In this document: piece after piece, positions 54,441 to 61,266 of the stretch
How positions within the stretch are numbered: position 1 is the first letter of the stretch
How the letters are laid out: every line of letters starts with the position of its first letter
Notes under the pieces: model-generated
Seen by the model: only the letters and a program-made list of their open reading frames with translations
Told to the model about the DNA's origin: nothing
Databases searched by the model: none
Program-made: the position numbers and the translations under genes
Source of the DNA: Winogradskyella aurantiaca
GTDB taxonomy: Bacteria; Bacteroidota; Bacteroidia; Flavobacteriales; Flavobacteriaceae
DNA: 64,000 nt
Reading direction: 5' to 3'
Assembly: GCF_003362725.1 (NCBI RefSeq)
Contig: NZ_QKTV01000005.1
Span: 186,001-250,000, forward strand

Positions 54441-55463
54441 ATGAAAACTATTAAAAATATTCTGATAGTTATTCTGGTTTTTATCATTGGATTTGCCATT
54501 TACGTGGGGACAAGACCGAGCGAGTTTAATTTTGAAAGGAGTTTGACTATAAAAGCACCTGCTGAAGTTCTTTATGACAAGGTAAACGACTTTAAAAACT
54601 GGCCAGAATTTTCACCATGGCTGGAACAAGACCCAAATGCAGCGCTTTCTTATGATAACACTACTCATGGAGTAGGCAGCTCATATAGCTGGGCAGGAGA
54701 TATTCTTGGAGAGGGTTCAATGGAAACGACAAAAACTATTAAGAACCAATCGATTGCTCAAAAAATTAACATTATAAAGCCATTTGAAGCCAGTTCTAAT
54801 ATCAATTGGACCTTTGATGCTCAAGGTGCAGAGACCAAAGTTACCTGGCAAATGAACGGTGATCAGGATTTTGTATCCAAATTGTTCACTGTTTTTATGG
54901 GCTCTATTGAGGAGAATACTGGACCTGATTTTGAACGAGGATTGTTTAAACTTGACAGTATTATCCAAAGGGATATGAGGGTCTATTCCATTAAAGTCAA
55001 TGGTATAGCAGAACATAGTGGGGGGTATTACCTTTATAAAACCACCTCTTGTAAATTTGCTGATTTTCAGAAAAAAATGGCAAGCATGATGCCAGAAATC
55101 GGGGCATACGCCATTAGCAATAATATTAGTTTTGCCGGTAGACCTTTTGTTCTTTACCAAAAATGGGATGAAGCCAATGATGCTATTATTTTTTCAACTT
55201 GTATCCCAACTACCACACGAATTATTTCCAAAGAACCTGACATACTCACAGGACAATTAGAACCATTTAAAGCCATAAGAACGACTCTTATTGGAGACTA
55301 TTCCAACTTAAAGGAGACTTGGGAAACAACGATGTCTTATATAGAATCTAACAATCAAAAGATGGACGAATCAGGGCCTATGATAGAAATCTATATAAAA
55401 GACCATTCCTATTCATCAAACCCAGCAAAATGGGTGACAGATGTATTTGTACCTATTAAATGA
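54441..55463 (+). CDS. Membrane-anchored SRPBCC domain plus GyrI-like domain protein
   Basis: A 340-residue protein: one N-terminal membrane helix (residues 5-24), an SRPBCC ligand-binding domain (about 30-175, FERSLTIKAPAEVLYDKVNDFKNWPEFSPW) and a C-terminal GyrI/AraC-effector-like domain (about 180-340, ending SYSSNPAKWVTDVFVPIK). Both domains bind small hydrophobic or cationic ligands in other proteins. Its TGA overlaps the ATG of crcB by ATGA, so the two are translationally coupled. A TATATTCG near-consensus box lies about 17 nt upstream. Confidence 0.82.
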   Translation: MKTIKNILIVILVFIIGFAIYVGTRPSEFNFERSLTIKAPAEVLYDKVNDFKNWPEFSPWLEQDPNAALSYDNTTHGVGSSYSWAGDILGEGSMETTKTIKNQSIAQKINIIKPFEASSNINWTFDAQGAETKVTWQMNGDQDFVSKLFTVFMGSIEENTGPDFERGLFKLDSIIQRDMRVYSIKVNGIAEHSGGYYLYKTTSCKFADFQKKMASMMPEIGAYAISNNISFAGRPFVLYQKWDEANDAIIFSTCIPTTTRIISKEPDILTGQLEPFKAIRTTLIGDYSNLKETWETTMSYIESNNQKMDESGPMIEIYIKDHSYSSNPAKWVTDVFVPIK

Positions 55464-55834
55464 GCTTTATGAAACAATTGGCATTAGTATTTGTAGGTGG
55501 TGGCTTTGGAAGTATCCTGAGATACCTTATTGGCAAATGGTTAAATAGTCCGGCCTCAGGAATTCCTTACGGTACGTTTGCTGCTAACGTTATTGGAAGC
55601 CTTTTAATTGGTATCATTCTAGGACTGGCTGCCAAAAATGAAAGCCTTACCCCAGATCAGACCCTATTATTAGCCTCTGGTTTCTGTGGAGGGTTTACAA
55701 CATTTTCCACCTTTGCCTACGAAGCTCATGTGTTTTTAAAGGATGGCAATTTTTTTCATTTTGCCCTCTATGCTATTACTAGCTTTGTCCTTGGGTTTTT
55801 GGCCGTTTTTCTTGGAATGCACCTTGTGAAGTAG
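55460..55834 (+). CDS. crcB: Fluoride channel CrcB/Fluc
   Basis: A 124-residue four-helix membrane protein that exports fluoride as a dual-topology dimer. The diagnostic GFCGGFTTFSTFAYE (about residues 74-88) with the Phe pair and the first-helix GGGFGSILRY are present, as is the Asn in FAANVIGS. The start overlaps the SRPBCC gene (ATGA); a second in-frame ATG 9 nt later is also possible. I see no fluoride riboswitch upstream of the pair. Convergent with the DUF1684 gene. Confidence 0.93.
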   Translation: MSFMKQLALVFVGGGFGSILRYLIGKWLNSPASGIPYGTFAANVIGSLLIGIILGLAAKNESLTPDQTLLLASGFCGGFTTFSTFAYEAHVFLKDGNFFHFALYAITSFVLGFLAVFLGMHLVK

Positions 55835-55837
55835 GCT

Positions 55838-56440
55838 TTACTTTTTATTAAACATCTTTACCCCTGCTCGTATCTCAGTATCCATAAAGTTAGTCCTTGG
55901 GACGATTGGGCAAGAATACTTTTCGTTATAAACACAAAGGGGATTGTAGGCAGAATTAAAATCAATTTCGATTGTAGCTCCTTCTGGTATTCTAAGGTTA
56001 ATATAGCGTCCACCACCATATGTGGATTCGCCATTAGTGAGGTCCAAAAAGGGAAGAAACAAGTAGTCCTCTAAACCTTCAGTGTTCATATTTTCTTCAC
56101 CCTGGTAGATGTTTAATTGAAACTCCCGATCCCCAATTGAAAAACTTGCAATTCCAAAAACTCGCTCTTTAGAGAGCCTCTCAGTCGTTGTTTTCATTTG
56201 GAACCAAGGGGCATCAGGTGTTCGTTCCAACTGAGCCATTACTTTGTACTCTTCATCAAAATCAAAAAAATCCAGACCATCAAAACTCTTAAGGTCTTCA
56301 GGTTTTAAAGGAGATTTAGATGCATCCTTAAATTCTGAATTCATTTTAATCTGAAATTCCGTTTCTCCTTTTATGGGTGTTTTTTTCTGTGAACAGGAGG
56401 TACTAAATAGTAGTATTACAAGAATAAGTAACTGTCTCAA
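55838..56440 (-). CDS. DUF1684 lipoprotein
   Basis: A 200-residue lipoprotein with lipobox FSTSC (C16) followed by Ser-Gln-Lys-Lys. The core matches DUF1684: the KDASKSPLKPEDLKSFDGLDFF pattern in pieces, LFLPFLDLTNGESTYGGGRYINL and DFNSAYNPLCVYNEKYSCPI near the C-terminus with two Cys. The family has no established activity. A TACTTTTG box lies 18 nt upstream on the minus strand. Confidence 0.85.
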   Translation of the reverse strand: MRQLLILVILLFSTSCSQKKTPIKGETEFQIKMNSEFKDASKSPLKPEDLKSFDGLDFFDFDEEYKVMAQLERTPDAPWFQMKTTTERLSKERVFGIASFSIGDREFQLNIYQGEENMNTEGLEDYLFLPFLDLTNGESTYGGGRYINLRIPEGATIEIDFNSAYNPLCVYNEKYSCPIVPRTNFMDTEIRAGVKMFNKK

Positions 56441-56457
56441 GGTATTTTTTTATAATT

Positions 56458-56465
56458 CAAAAGTA
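56458..56465 (-). promoter_or_regulatory. -7 promoter box (TACTTTTG) of the DUF1684 gene
   Basis: The plus strand reads CAAAAGTA, an exact minus-strand match, 18 nt from the start. Confidence 0.6.
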
Positions 56466-56493
56466 CCACTTATCAATATTTGTTGTAGTTTCG

Positions 56494-56589
56494 ATGCAGA
56501 TAAAAAAATTTATGTCAATAAAGGTCACAAATAGATGTCAAAACTGGACAATTGGATTTCCAATAGCCCGGGTGCATCATGTGTTGTGA
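56494..56589 (+). CDS. Doubtful 31-codon ORF within an orphan transcription unit
   Basis: ATG at 56494 to TGA at 56587-56589 encodes MQIKKFMSIKVTNRCQNW and a further 13 residues ending in a histidine pair. It lies between a near-consensus AATATTTG box (about 56475-56482) and a strong terminator. Whether it is translated, is part of a small RNA, or is chance cannot be told from sequence alone. Confidence 0.2.
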   Translation: MQIKKFMSIKVTNRCQNWTIGFPIARVHHVL

Positions 56590-56619
56590 TAATAGTTATA
56601 TACAATTAAACAATATTTG

Positions 56620-56646
56620 AAATCCGGCTTTGCAGCCGGATTTTTT
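56620..56646 (+). terminator. Strong plus-strand terminator with no long gene upstream
   Basis: AAATCCGGCT (56620-56629), loop TTGC, AGCCGGATTT (56634-56643) with a T-run. The nearest plus-strand gene upstream (crcB) ends almost 800 nt away, beyond a minus-strand gene. It implies a short RNA made from about 56490, or an attenuator 18 nt before the MFS start codon. Confidence 0.85.
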
Positions 56647-56663
56647 ATTTTAAAAATTAATCA

Positions 56664-57887
56664 GTGAAAAATTTATTTAATCATTACATCAGTTCCTTTA
56701 AAGGGTTGGTGCCAGAAATCTGGATACTGTCTTTAGTGACATTCATTAACAGAGCAGGTGCCATGGTAATTCCATTTCTGTCCATTTATTTGGTTGAAGA
56801 AAAGGGTTTGACATTTCCTCAAGTTGGAATGATCATGACCTGTTTTGGAATTGGCTCGCTACTTGGTAATTATTTAGGTGGGTTTCTAACTGATAAAATC
56901 GGGTTCTATAAAACTATTGTATTGAGTCTATTCTTTGGTGGCATTGGTTTCATATGCATCCAATTTCTCAATTCGTTTATCGGCCTCTGTCTCGGGATTC
57001 TCACCTTAATGATTGCAGTTGATACCTATAGACCGGGAGTCTTTGTGGCTGCTGATGTTTACGGTGATGGCAAGGAAACGACACGAAATATTGGTCTAAT
57101 TAGACTCGCTATTAATATTGGTTTTTCCATTGGTCCTGTCATTGGCGGCCTCTTAATAGCCAAAGTTAGCTACAGTTCTATTTTCTGGATTGATGGAGTG
57201 ACTTGTATGCTTGCTTCCTTATTATTGCTTTTACTACTCAAGCCAAAGGAACAGAAACAAAAAGAGGAATCTAAGCAAGTTATCAAAGAGGGTGTGTCAC
57301 CATTTAAAAATGCTTTGTTTTTACTTTTCTTTTTAATAATGGCACTCAATAGTATCTCATTTGTTCAATACTTTTCTGCTGTTCCCTTGTATTACAGTGA
57401 GGTTCATGGTTTAAGTGAAGATACTATTGGCTTACTCTTTTTAATTAATGGATCCATGATTGTAATTTTTGAGATGCCCCTTATTGCGTGGTTGGAACGT
57501 CTTAAGTTATCCAAATCCATGGCGACCTTTTGGGGTATAGGGTTGTTAGCAGTTAGCTTAATCATTCTAAATATCTCAAATTGGTTTGGCGTGCTTATTA
57601 TTGGAATGATTCTCATGACCCTTGGTGAAATGATTGGATCCCCTTTTGCTAGTTCTCTTGCCCTTGACATGGCACCAAAAGGCCGAAAGGGTAGTTATAT
57701 GGGCTTGTTTAGTATTAGCTTCTCAATTTCTCATATCATTGGGCACAATGCAGCATTAAACAGTATTGATGTTTTTGGGTACTCCAAAACGTGGGTATTT
57801 TTGTTTTGCACCCTTGCCTTGGCAGGATTACTTACTCTATATTTGAAGGCCAAACTAAAATCATCAAAGGAGTATGAGACTTATTAA
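56664..57887 (+). CDS. MFS transporter
   Basis: A 407-residue transporter with twelve predicted membrane helices. The start is GTG at 56664. The loop 2-3 signature is GGFLTDKIGFYKTIV and motif C-like residues are NIGFSIGPVIGGLL in helix 5, as in drug:proton antiporters. A central Lys/Glu-rich loop (KPKEQKQKEESKQ) separates the halves. The substrate is unknown. The stop overlaps the DJ-1-like gene by 14 bp. Confidence 0.88.
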   Translation: MKNLFNHYISSFKGLVPEIWILSLVTFINRAGAMVIPFLSIYLVEEKGLTFPQVGMIMTCFGIGSLLGNYLGGFLTDKIGFYKTIVLSLFFGGIGFICIQFLNSFIGLCLGILTLMIAVDTYRPGVFVAADVYGDGKETTRNIGLIRLAINIGFSIGPVIGGLLIAKVSYSSIFWIDGVTCMLASLLLLLLLKPKEQKQKEESKQVIKEGVSPFKNALFLLFFLIMALNSISFVQYFSAVPLYYSEVHGLSEDTIGLLFLINGSMIVIFEMPLIAWLERLKLSKSMATFWGIGLLAVSLIILNISNWFGVLIIGMILMTLGEMIGSPFASSLALDMAPKGRKGSYMGLFSISFSISHIIGHNAALNSIDVFGYSKTWVFLFCTLALAGLLTLYLKAKLKSSKEYETY

Positions 57888-58629
57888 AATTGGGCTGGGA
57901 CTGTGTACACTGCTAATTCTCTGTAATTGTAATAATAGCTCGTCTACAGAACCGAATAAGAAACCCGTTAGTACCAAAAAAGTACTGCCTGATTTAGACC
58001 CTAACAGATACAATGTAGGTTTCCTAATCATGGATGGCACTTATAATACAGAATTCACAGCACCTTATGATATCTATCAACATACCATTTTTCGCGATAG
58101 TATTAAGGCTATGAATGTATTTACTATTGCTAATACAGATACTCCCATTACCACCTTTGAAGGATTAAAAATTTTGCCTGATTTTAATTATGTTACAGAT
58201 AGTATTCCAAGGATTGATATTCTGGTAATACCTAGTGCGGAGCACCATCTCGATTCAGATCTGGAAAATGAGCAACTGTTGAACTTTGTTAAAAGAGTTG
58301 ATCGACAAGCCATGTACATGATCTCTCATTGCGATGGTGCCTTTATATTGGCCAAGGCTGGTCTACTGAACAACTCGGTTTCAACAACCTTTCCTTCCGA
58401 TATAGATACTATGAGGGAGATGTTCCCTCAACTAGATGTTAGAAAGGAGGTACTCTTTGTTCATGATGGCAAATACATTACCTCAGCCGGTGGCGCCAAA
58501 TCCTTTGAGGCCTCCTTATATTTAGCAGAACTATTATATGGGAAAGCCATTGCTGATGACCTTGCAAAGGGACTAGTCATTGATTGGAATTTAGAAGCTG
58601 TACCCCACCTAATAATTCCTTCGGAATAG
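57874..58629 (+). CDS. DJ-1/PfpI-family lipoprotein
   Basis: A 251-residue lipoprotein with a lipobox-like ILCNC (C19) followed by Asn-Asn-Ser. The rest is the class I glutaminase-like DJ-1/PfpI fold: VGFLIMDGTYNTEFTAPYDIY at the start, the nucleophile-elbow Cys in SHCDGAFILAKAG (about residue 150), and a late ITSAGGAKSFEASLYL. It resembles the N-terminal ligand domain of AraC-type transcription factors but has no DNA-binding part. It overlaps the MFS gene and is 33 nt upstream of the amidohydrolase. Confidence 0.82.
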   Translation: MRLIKIGLGLCTLLILCNCNNSSSTEPNKKPVSTKKVLPDLDPNRYNVGFLIMDGTYNTEFTAPYDIYQHTIFRDSIKAMNVFTIANTDTPITTFEGLKILPDFNYVTDSIPRIDILVIPSAEHHLDSDLENEQLLNFVKRVDRQAMYMISHCDGAFILAKAGLLNNSVSTTFPSDIDTMREMFPQLDVRKEVLFVHDGKYITSAGGAKSFEASLYLAELLYGKAIADDLAKGLVIDWNLEAVPHLIIPSE

Positions 58630-58662
58630 AATATTTATCTTTAAGTTCTAAAAACCGAACAA

Positions 58663-60252
58663 ATGAAATTCATCCGCACAGGCGTAGTACTGCTACTATT
58701 GTTATGCCCACTATTATCCATATCACAATCTGTAACAGGAGATGGCCCCTTCTCTCAACTAATTATCAGAGGAGTTATGCTAATAAATGGCGATGGTTCA
58801 CCTCCTAGGGGCCCCATTGATATTGTTGTTGAAGGCAATAAGATTGTAAGTATTAATGTAGTAGGATATCCTGGTGTTGAAATTAAGGATTCCAGCAGAC
58901 CCCAATTAAAAGAAGGTGGTAAAGAATTAGACGCCACAGGTATGTACCTGCTACCTGGCTTTGTTGATATGCATGGTCATATTGGAGGGGTGGCTCAAGG
59001 AGCAGATTGGGATTACGTTTTTAAACTGTGGATGGCACACGGGATCACAACCATAAGAGAACCCAGTGGCCGAAGTATAGACTGGACCTTGGATTTGAAA
59101 AGACGTAGTGAAAAAAATGAAATTGTAGCGCCTAGGATATTCGCTTATACTGGTTTCGGCCAAACAACAGATAAGTTTAACCCACTCAATGATATTCCTA
59201 TTAGTACCCCGGAACAAGCGAGAGAATGGGTTAGAGCCAATGCCAAAAATGGCGCTGACGGGGTTAAGTTTTTTGGTGCTGAACCTGAAATCATGGCTGC
59301 TGCACTTGACGAAAACAAAAAATTAGGGTTACGCTCGGCTTGTCATCACGCACAAATGAGTGTGGCCAGATGGAATGTGTTGCATTCAGCAAGGGCTGGT
59401 TTGACTACAATGGAACATTGGTATGGTCTTCCTGAGGCTTTGTTTTCAGATAGAACTGTCCAAAACTATCCCTTGGATTACAATTATCAGAATGAGCAAA
59501 ACAGGTTTGAAGAAGCGGGTAAACTATGGGAACAAGCTGCCAAACCTTATACAGATAAATGGAATGCTGTAATGAACGAGTTACTTGATTTGGATTTTAC
59601 CATAGATCCCACATTTAATATCTACGAAGCCAGTCGAGATTTACAACGCGCCAGACGTGCAGAGTGGCATGAGGATTACACCATGCCTTCTTTATGGAAA
59701 TTCTACGAACCTAGTATGGTGAGTCATGGTAGTTATTGGCACGATTGGGGCACCGAACAAGAAATTGCGTGGAAACGTAATTACCAGCTTTGGATGACTT
59801 TCATCAATGAATATAAAAATCGAGGTGGTAGAGTAACTGTAGGGTCCGATTCAGGTTTTATTTATCAGTTGTATGGCTTCGCATATATCCGCGAAATGGA
59901 ATTACTCAGAGAATCTGGATTTCATCCTTTAGAAGTAATCAGATCAGCAACTTTGAACGGTGCAGAAGCCCTTGGTTGGGGAGATAAGATTGGGAGTGTT
60001 CAAGTTGGTAAATTGGCAGACTTTGTTATAGTCGAAGAAAATCCGCTGGCCAACCTAAAAGTCCTCTATGGAACAGGGGCGGTGCGATTGACAGAAGAGA
60101 ATGAAGTGGTAAGAGTTGGTGGAGTTAAGTATACAATCAAGGATGGTGTTATTTATGATGCTAAAGCATTGTTACGTCGCGTCAAAATCATGGTAGATGC
60201 TGAAAAAGCCAAAACCAACTGGAAGTTGACACAACCAGGAATGCAGAACTAA
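58663..60252 (+). CDS. Exported amidohydrolase
   Basis: A 529-residue metal-dependent hydrolase of the amidohydrolase superfamily with a signal peptide (residues 1-21). The composite beta domain comes first (GDGSPPRGPIDIVVEGNKI). The HxH motif is in FVDMHGHIGG, a possible carboxylated Lys in GADGVKFFG, then HHAQ, MEHWYG and the metal Asp in VGSDSGF. The C-terminal beta part is IGSVQVGKLADFVIVEENPL. The substrate is unknown; imidazolonepropionase- or peptidase-like relatives exist. Its stop codon interlocks with that of the convergent Lrp gene. Confidence 0.9.
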   Translation: MKFIRTGVVLLLLLCPLLSISQSVTGDGPFSQLIIRGVMLINGDGSPPRGPIDIVVEGNKIVSINVVGYPGVEIKDSSRPQLKEGGKELDATGMYLLPGFVDMHGHIGGVAQGADWDYVFKLWMAHGITTIREPSGRSIDWTLDLKRRSEKNEIVAPRIFAYTGFGQTTDKFNPLNDIPISTPEQAREWVRANAKNGADGVKFFGAEPEIMAAALDENKKLGLRSACHHAQMSVARWNVLHSARAGLTTMEHWYGLPEALFSDRTVQNYPLDYNYQNEQNRFEEAGKLWEQAAKPYTDKWNAVMNELLDLDFTIDPTFNIYEASRDLQRARRAEWHEDYTMPSLWKFYEPSMVSHGSYWHDWGTEQEIAWKRNYQLWMTFINEYKNRGGRVTVGSDSGFIYQLYGFAYIREMELLRESGFHPLEVIRSATLNGAEALGWGDKIGSVQVGKLADFVIVEENPLANLKVLYGTGAVRLTEENEVVRVGGVKYTIKDGVIYDAKALLRRVKIMVDAEKAKTNWKLTQPGMQN

Positions 60253-60695
60253 TCTTTTAAGGGTTTAATATCATTGTTTTTAACCACATGAGACAAAACT
60301 ATTTGGGTTTTGGTTTCACCATATACAATGAGTTGATCAATGAATGATTCGAGGTGTTTTTGATTTTTTAGAACCACCTCCATGACAATATTATCATTTC
60401 CGGTAATTCGATAGCAATTTATTACCTCATCATAGCTTCGTACTTTTTCTAAAAATGGTTTAAGCATGCCCATGAACGCTCTTAAGGTAATAATTGCCTT
60501 TAATTGGTAGTCTGCTTTAAATGGTGATACCACGGTTTTATAACCCTCTATTATTTCAGCATCTTCCATTTTTTTAATGCGTTCTGCTACGGCAGGAGAA
60601 CTAATGCCCACCTGACGGCCAATTTCTGCATTGGACATGCGTGAATTGGACTGCAAACAGCCTAGAATTCTCCAATTAAGCTCATCAATTAACAT
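60249..60695 (-). CDS. Lrp/AsnC family transcriptional regulator
   Basis: A 148-residue regulator. The N-terminal helix-turn-helix is LDELNWRILGCLQSNSRMSNAEIGRQVGISSPAVAERIKKME in pieces, and the RAM/AsnC ligand-sensing domain (about residues 65-140) has CYRITGNDNIVMEVVLKN. It probably senses an amino acid or related metabolite. The neighbouring DJ-1 / amidohydrolase operon is a possible target but is convergent, so direct control is only a guess. Confidence 0.93.
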   Translation of the reverse strand: MLIDELNWRILGCLQSNSRMSNAEIGRQVGISSPAVAERIKKMEDAEIIEGYKTVVSPFKADYQLKAIITLRAFMGMLKPFLEKVRSYDEVINCYRITGNDNIVMEVVLKNQKHLESFIDQLIVYGETKTQIVLSHVVKNNDIKPLKD

Positions 60696-60809
60696 AATTA
60701 AGCAGATTTATATATTTTTTTACTTTTTAAAGCAATTTAATTATTTTGATTTAATTTTTAATGTTGACTTCATTTAAATGGCAGTAATTTCGTTTAAATT
60801 GCTATTAGA

Positions 60810-61205
60810 ATGAACCCAATGCTTTCGGCAACATTATCGGATCATCCGGTGTACCGAAAAGCACTTGAGATTTTTAGGATCTCTAAGTGCATTTCGTCTA
60901 ACATGCGTGAAGATTTGAATACAATTAGCCAATATGGTGATGAAAACGAGTTAATCTATTTCTCAGGTGATATTGTACACCAGTCATTTAGTTTAGTTCC
61001 AGAAATTATCAAAGCTGAGGCGCAAAAACATTCAGAAGAAAAGTTCAAACACCTAGAAAGTTTGGATAGGCTTACTTTTAGATTGATTAATAGTTGTAAG
61101 CGTCTCGAACGCTCTAACAGCAATGGCAAAGACTTCTTACCTATTCTAAGAAGTGAAGTAAAGAAATTTAAAACCTTACAACGTCATTGGATGTTGACCC
61201 TATAA
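60810..61205 (+). CDS. Small helical protein of unknown function
   Basis: A 131-residue protein without signal peptide. It is nearly all helix, with heptad-like leucines and charges (HPVYRKALEIFRISKCISSNMREDL; KFKHLESLDRLTFRLINSCKRLERS), suggesting a four-helix bundle. No motif recognised. A near-consensus TAATTTCG lies about 20 nt upstream and a perfect terminator follows, so it is a self-contained gene. Confidence 0.7.
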   Translation: MNPMLSATLSDHPVYRKALEIFRISKCISSNMREDLNTISQYGDENELIYFSGDIVHQSFSLVPEIIKAEAQKHSEEKFKHLESLDRLTFRLINSCKRLERSNSNGKDFLPILRSEVKKFKTLQRHWMLTL

Positions 61206-61230
61206 CTAACTAACCAACCAAAGTTTAGGG

Positions 61231-61266
61231 AAAACGCCTTTCAGAAATGAAAGGCGTTTTGTTTTT
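61231..61266. terminator. Perfect 12-bp terminator between convergent genes
   Basis: AAAACGCCTTTC (61231-61242), loop AGAAAT, GAAAGGCGTTTT (61249-61260) then GTTTTT. It serves the plus-strand gene and, by its A-rich flank, probably the mutase gene too. Confidence 0.92.
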
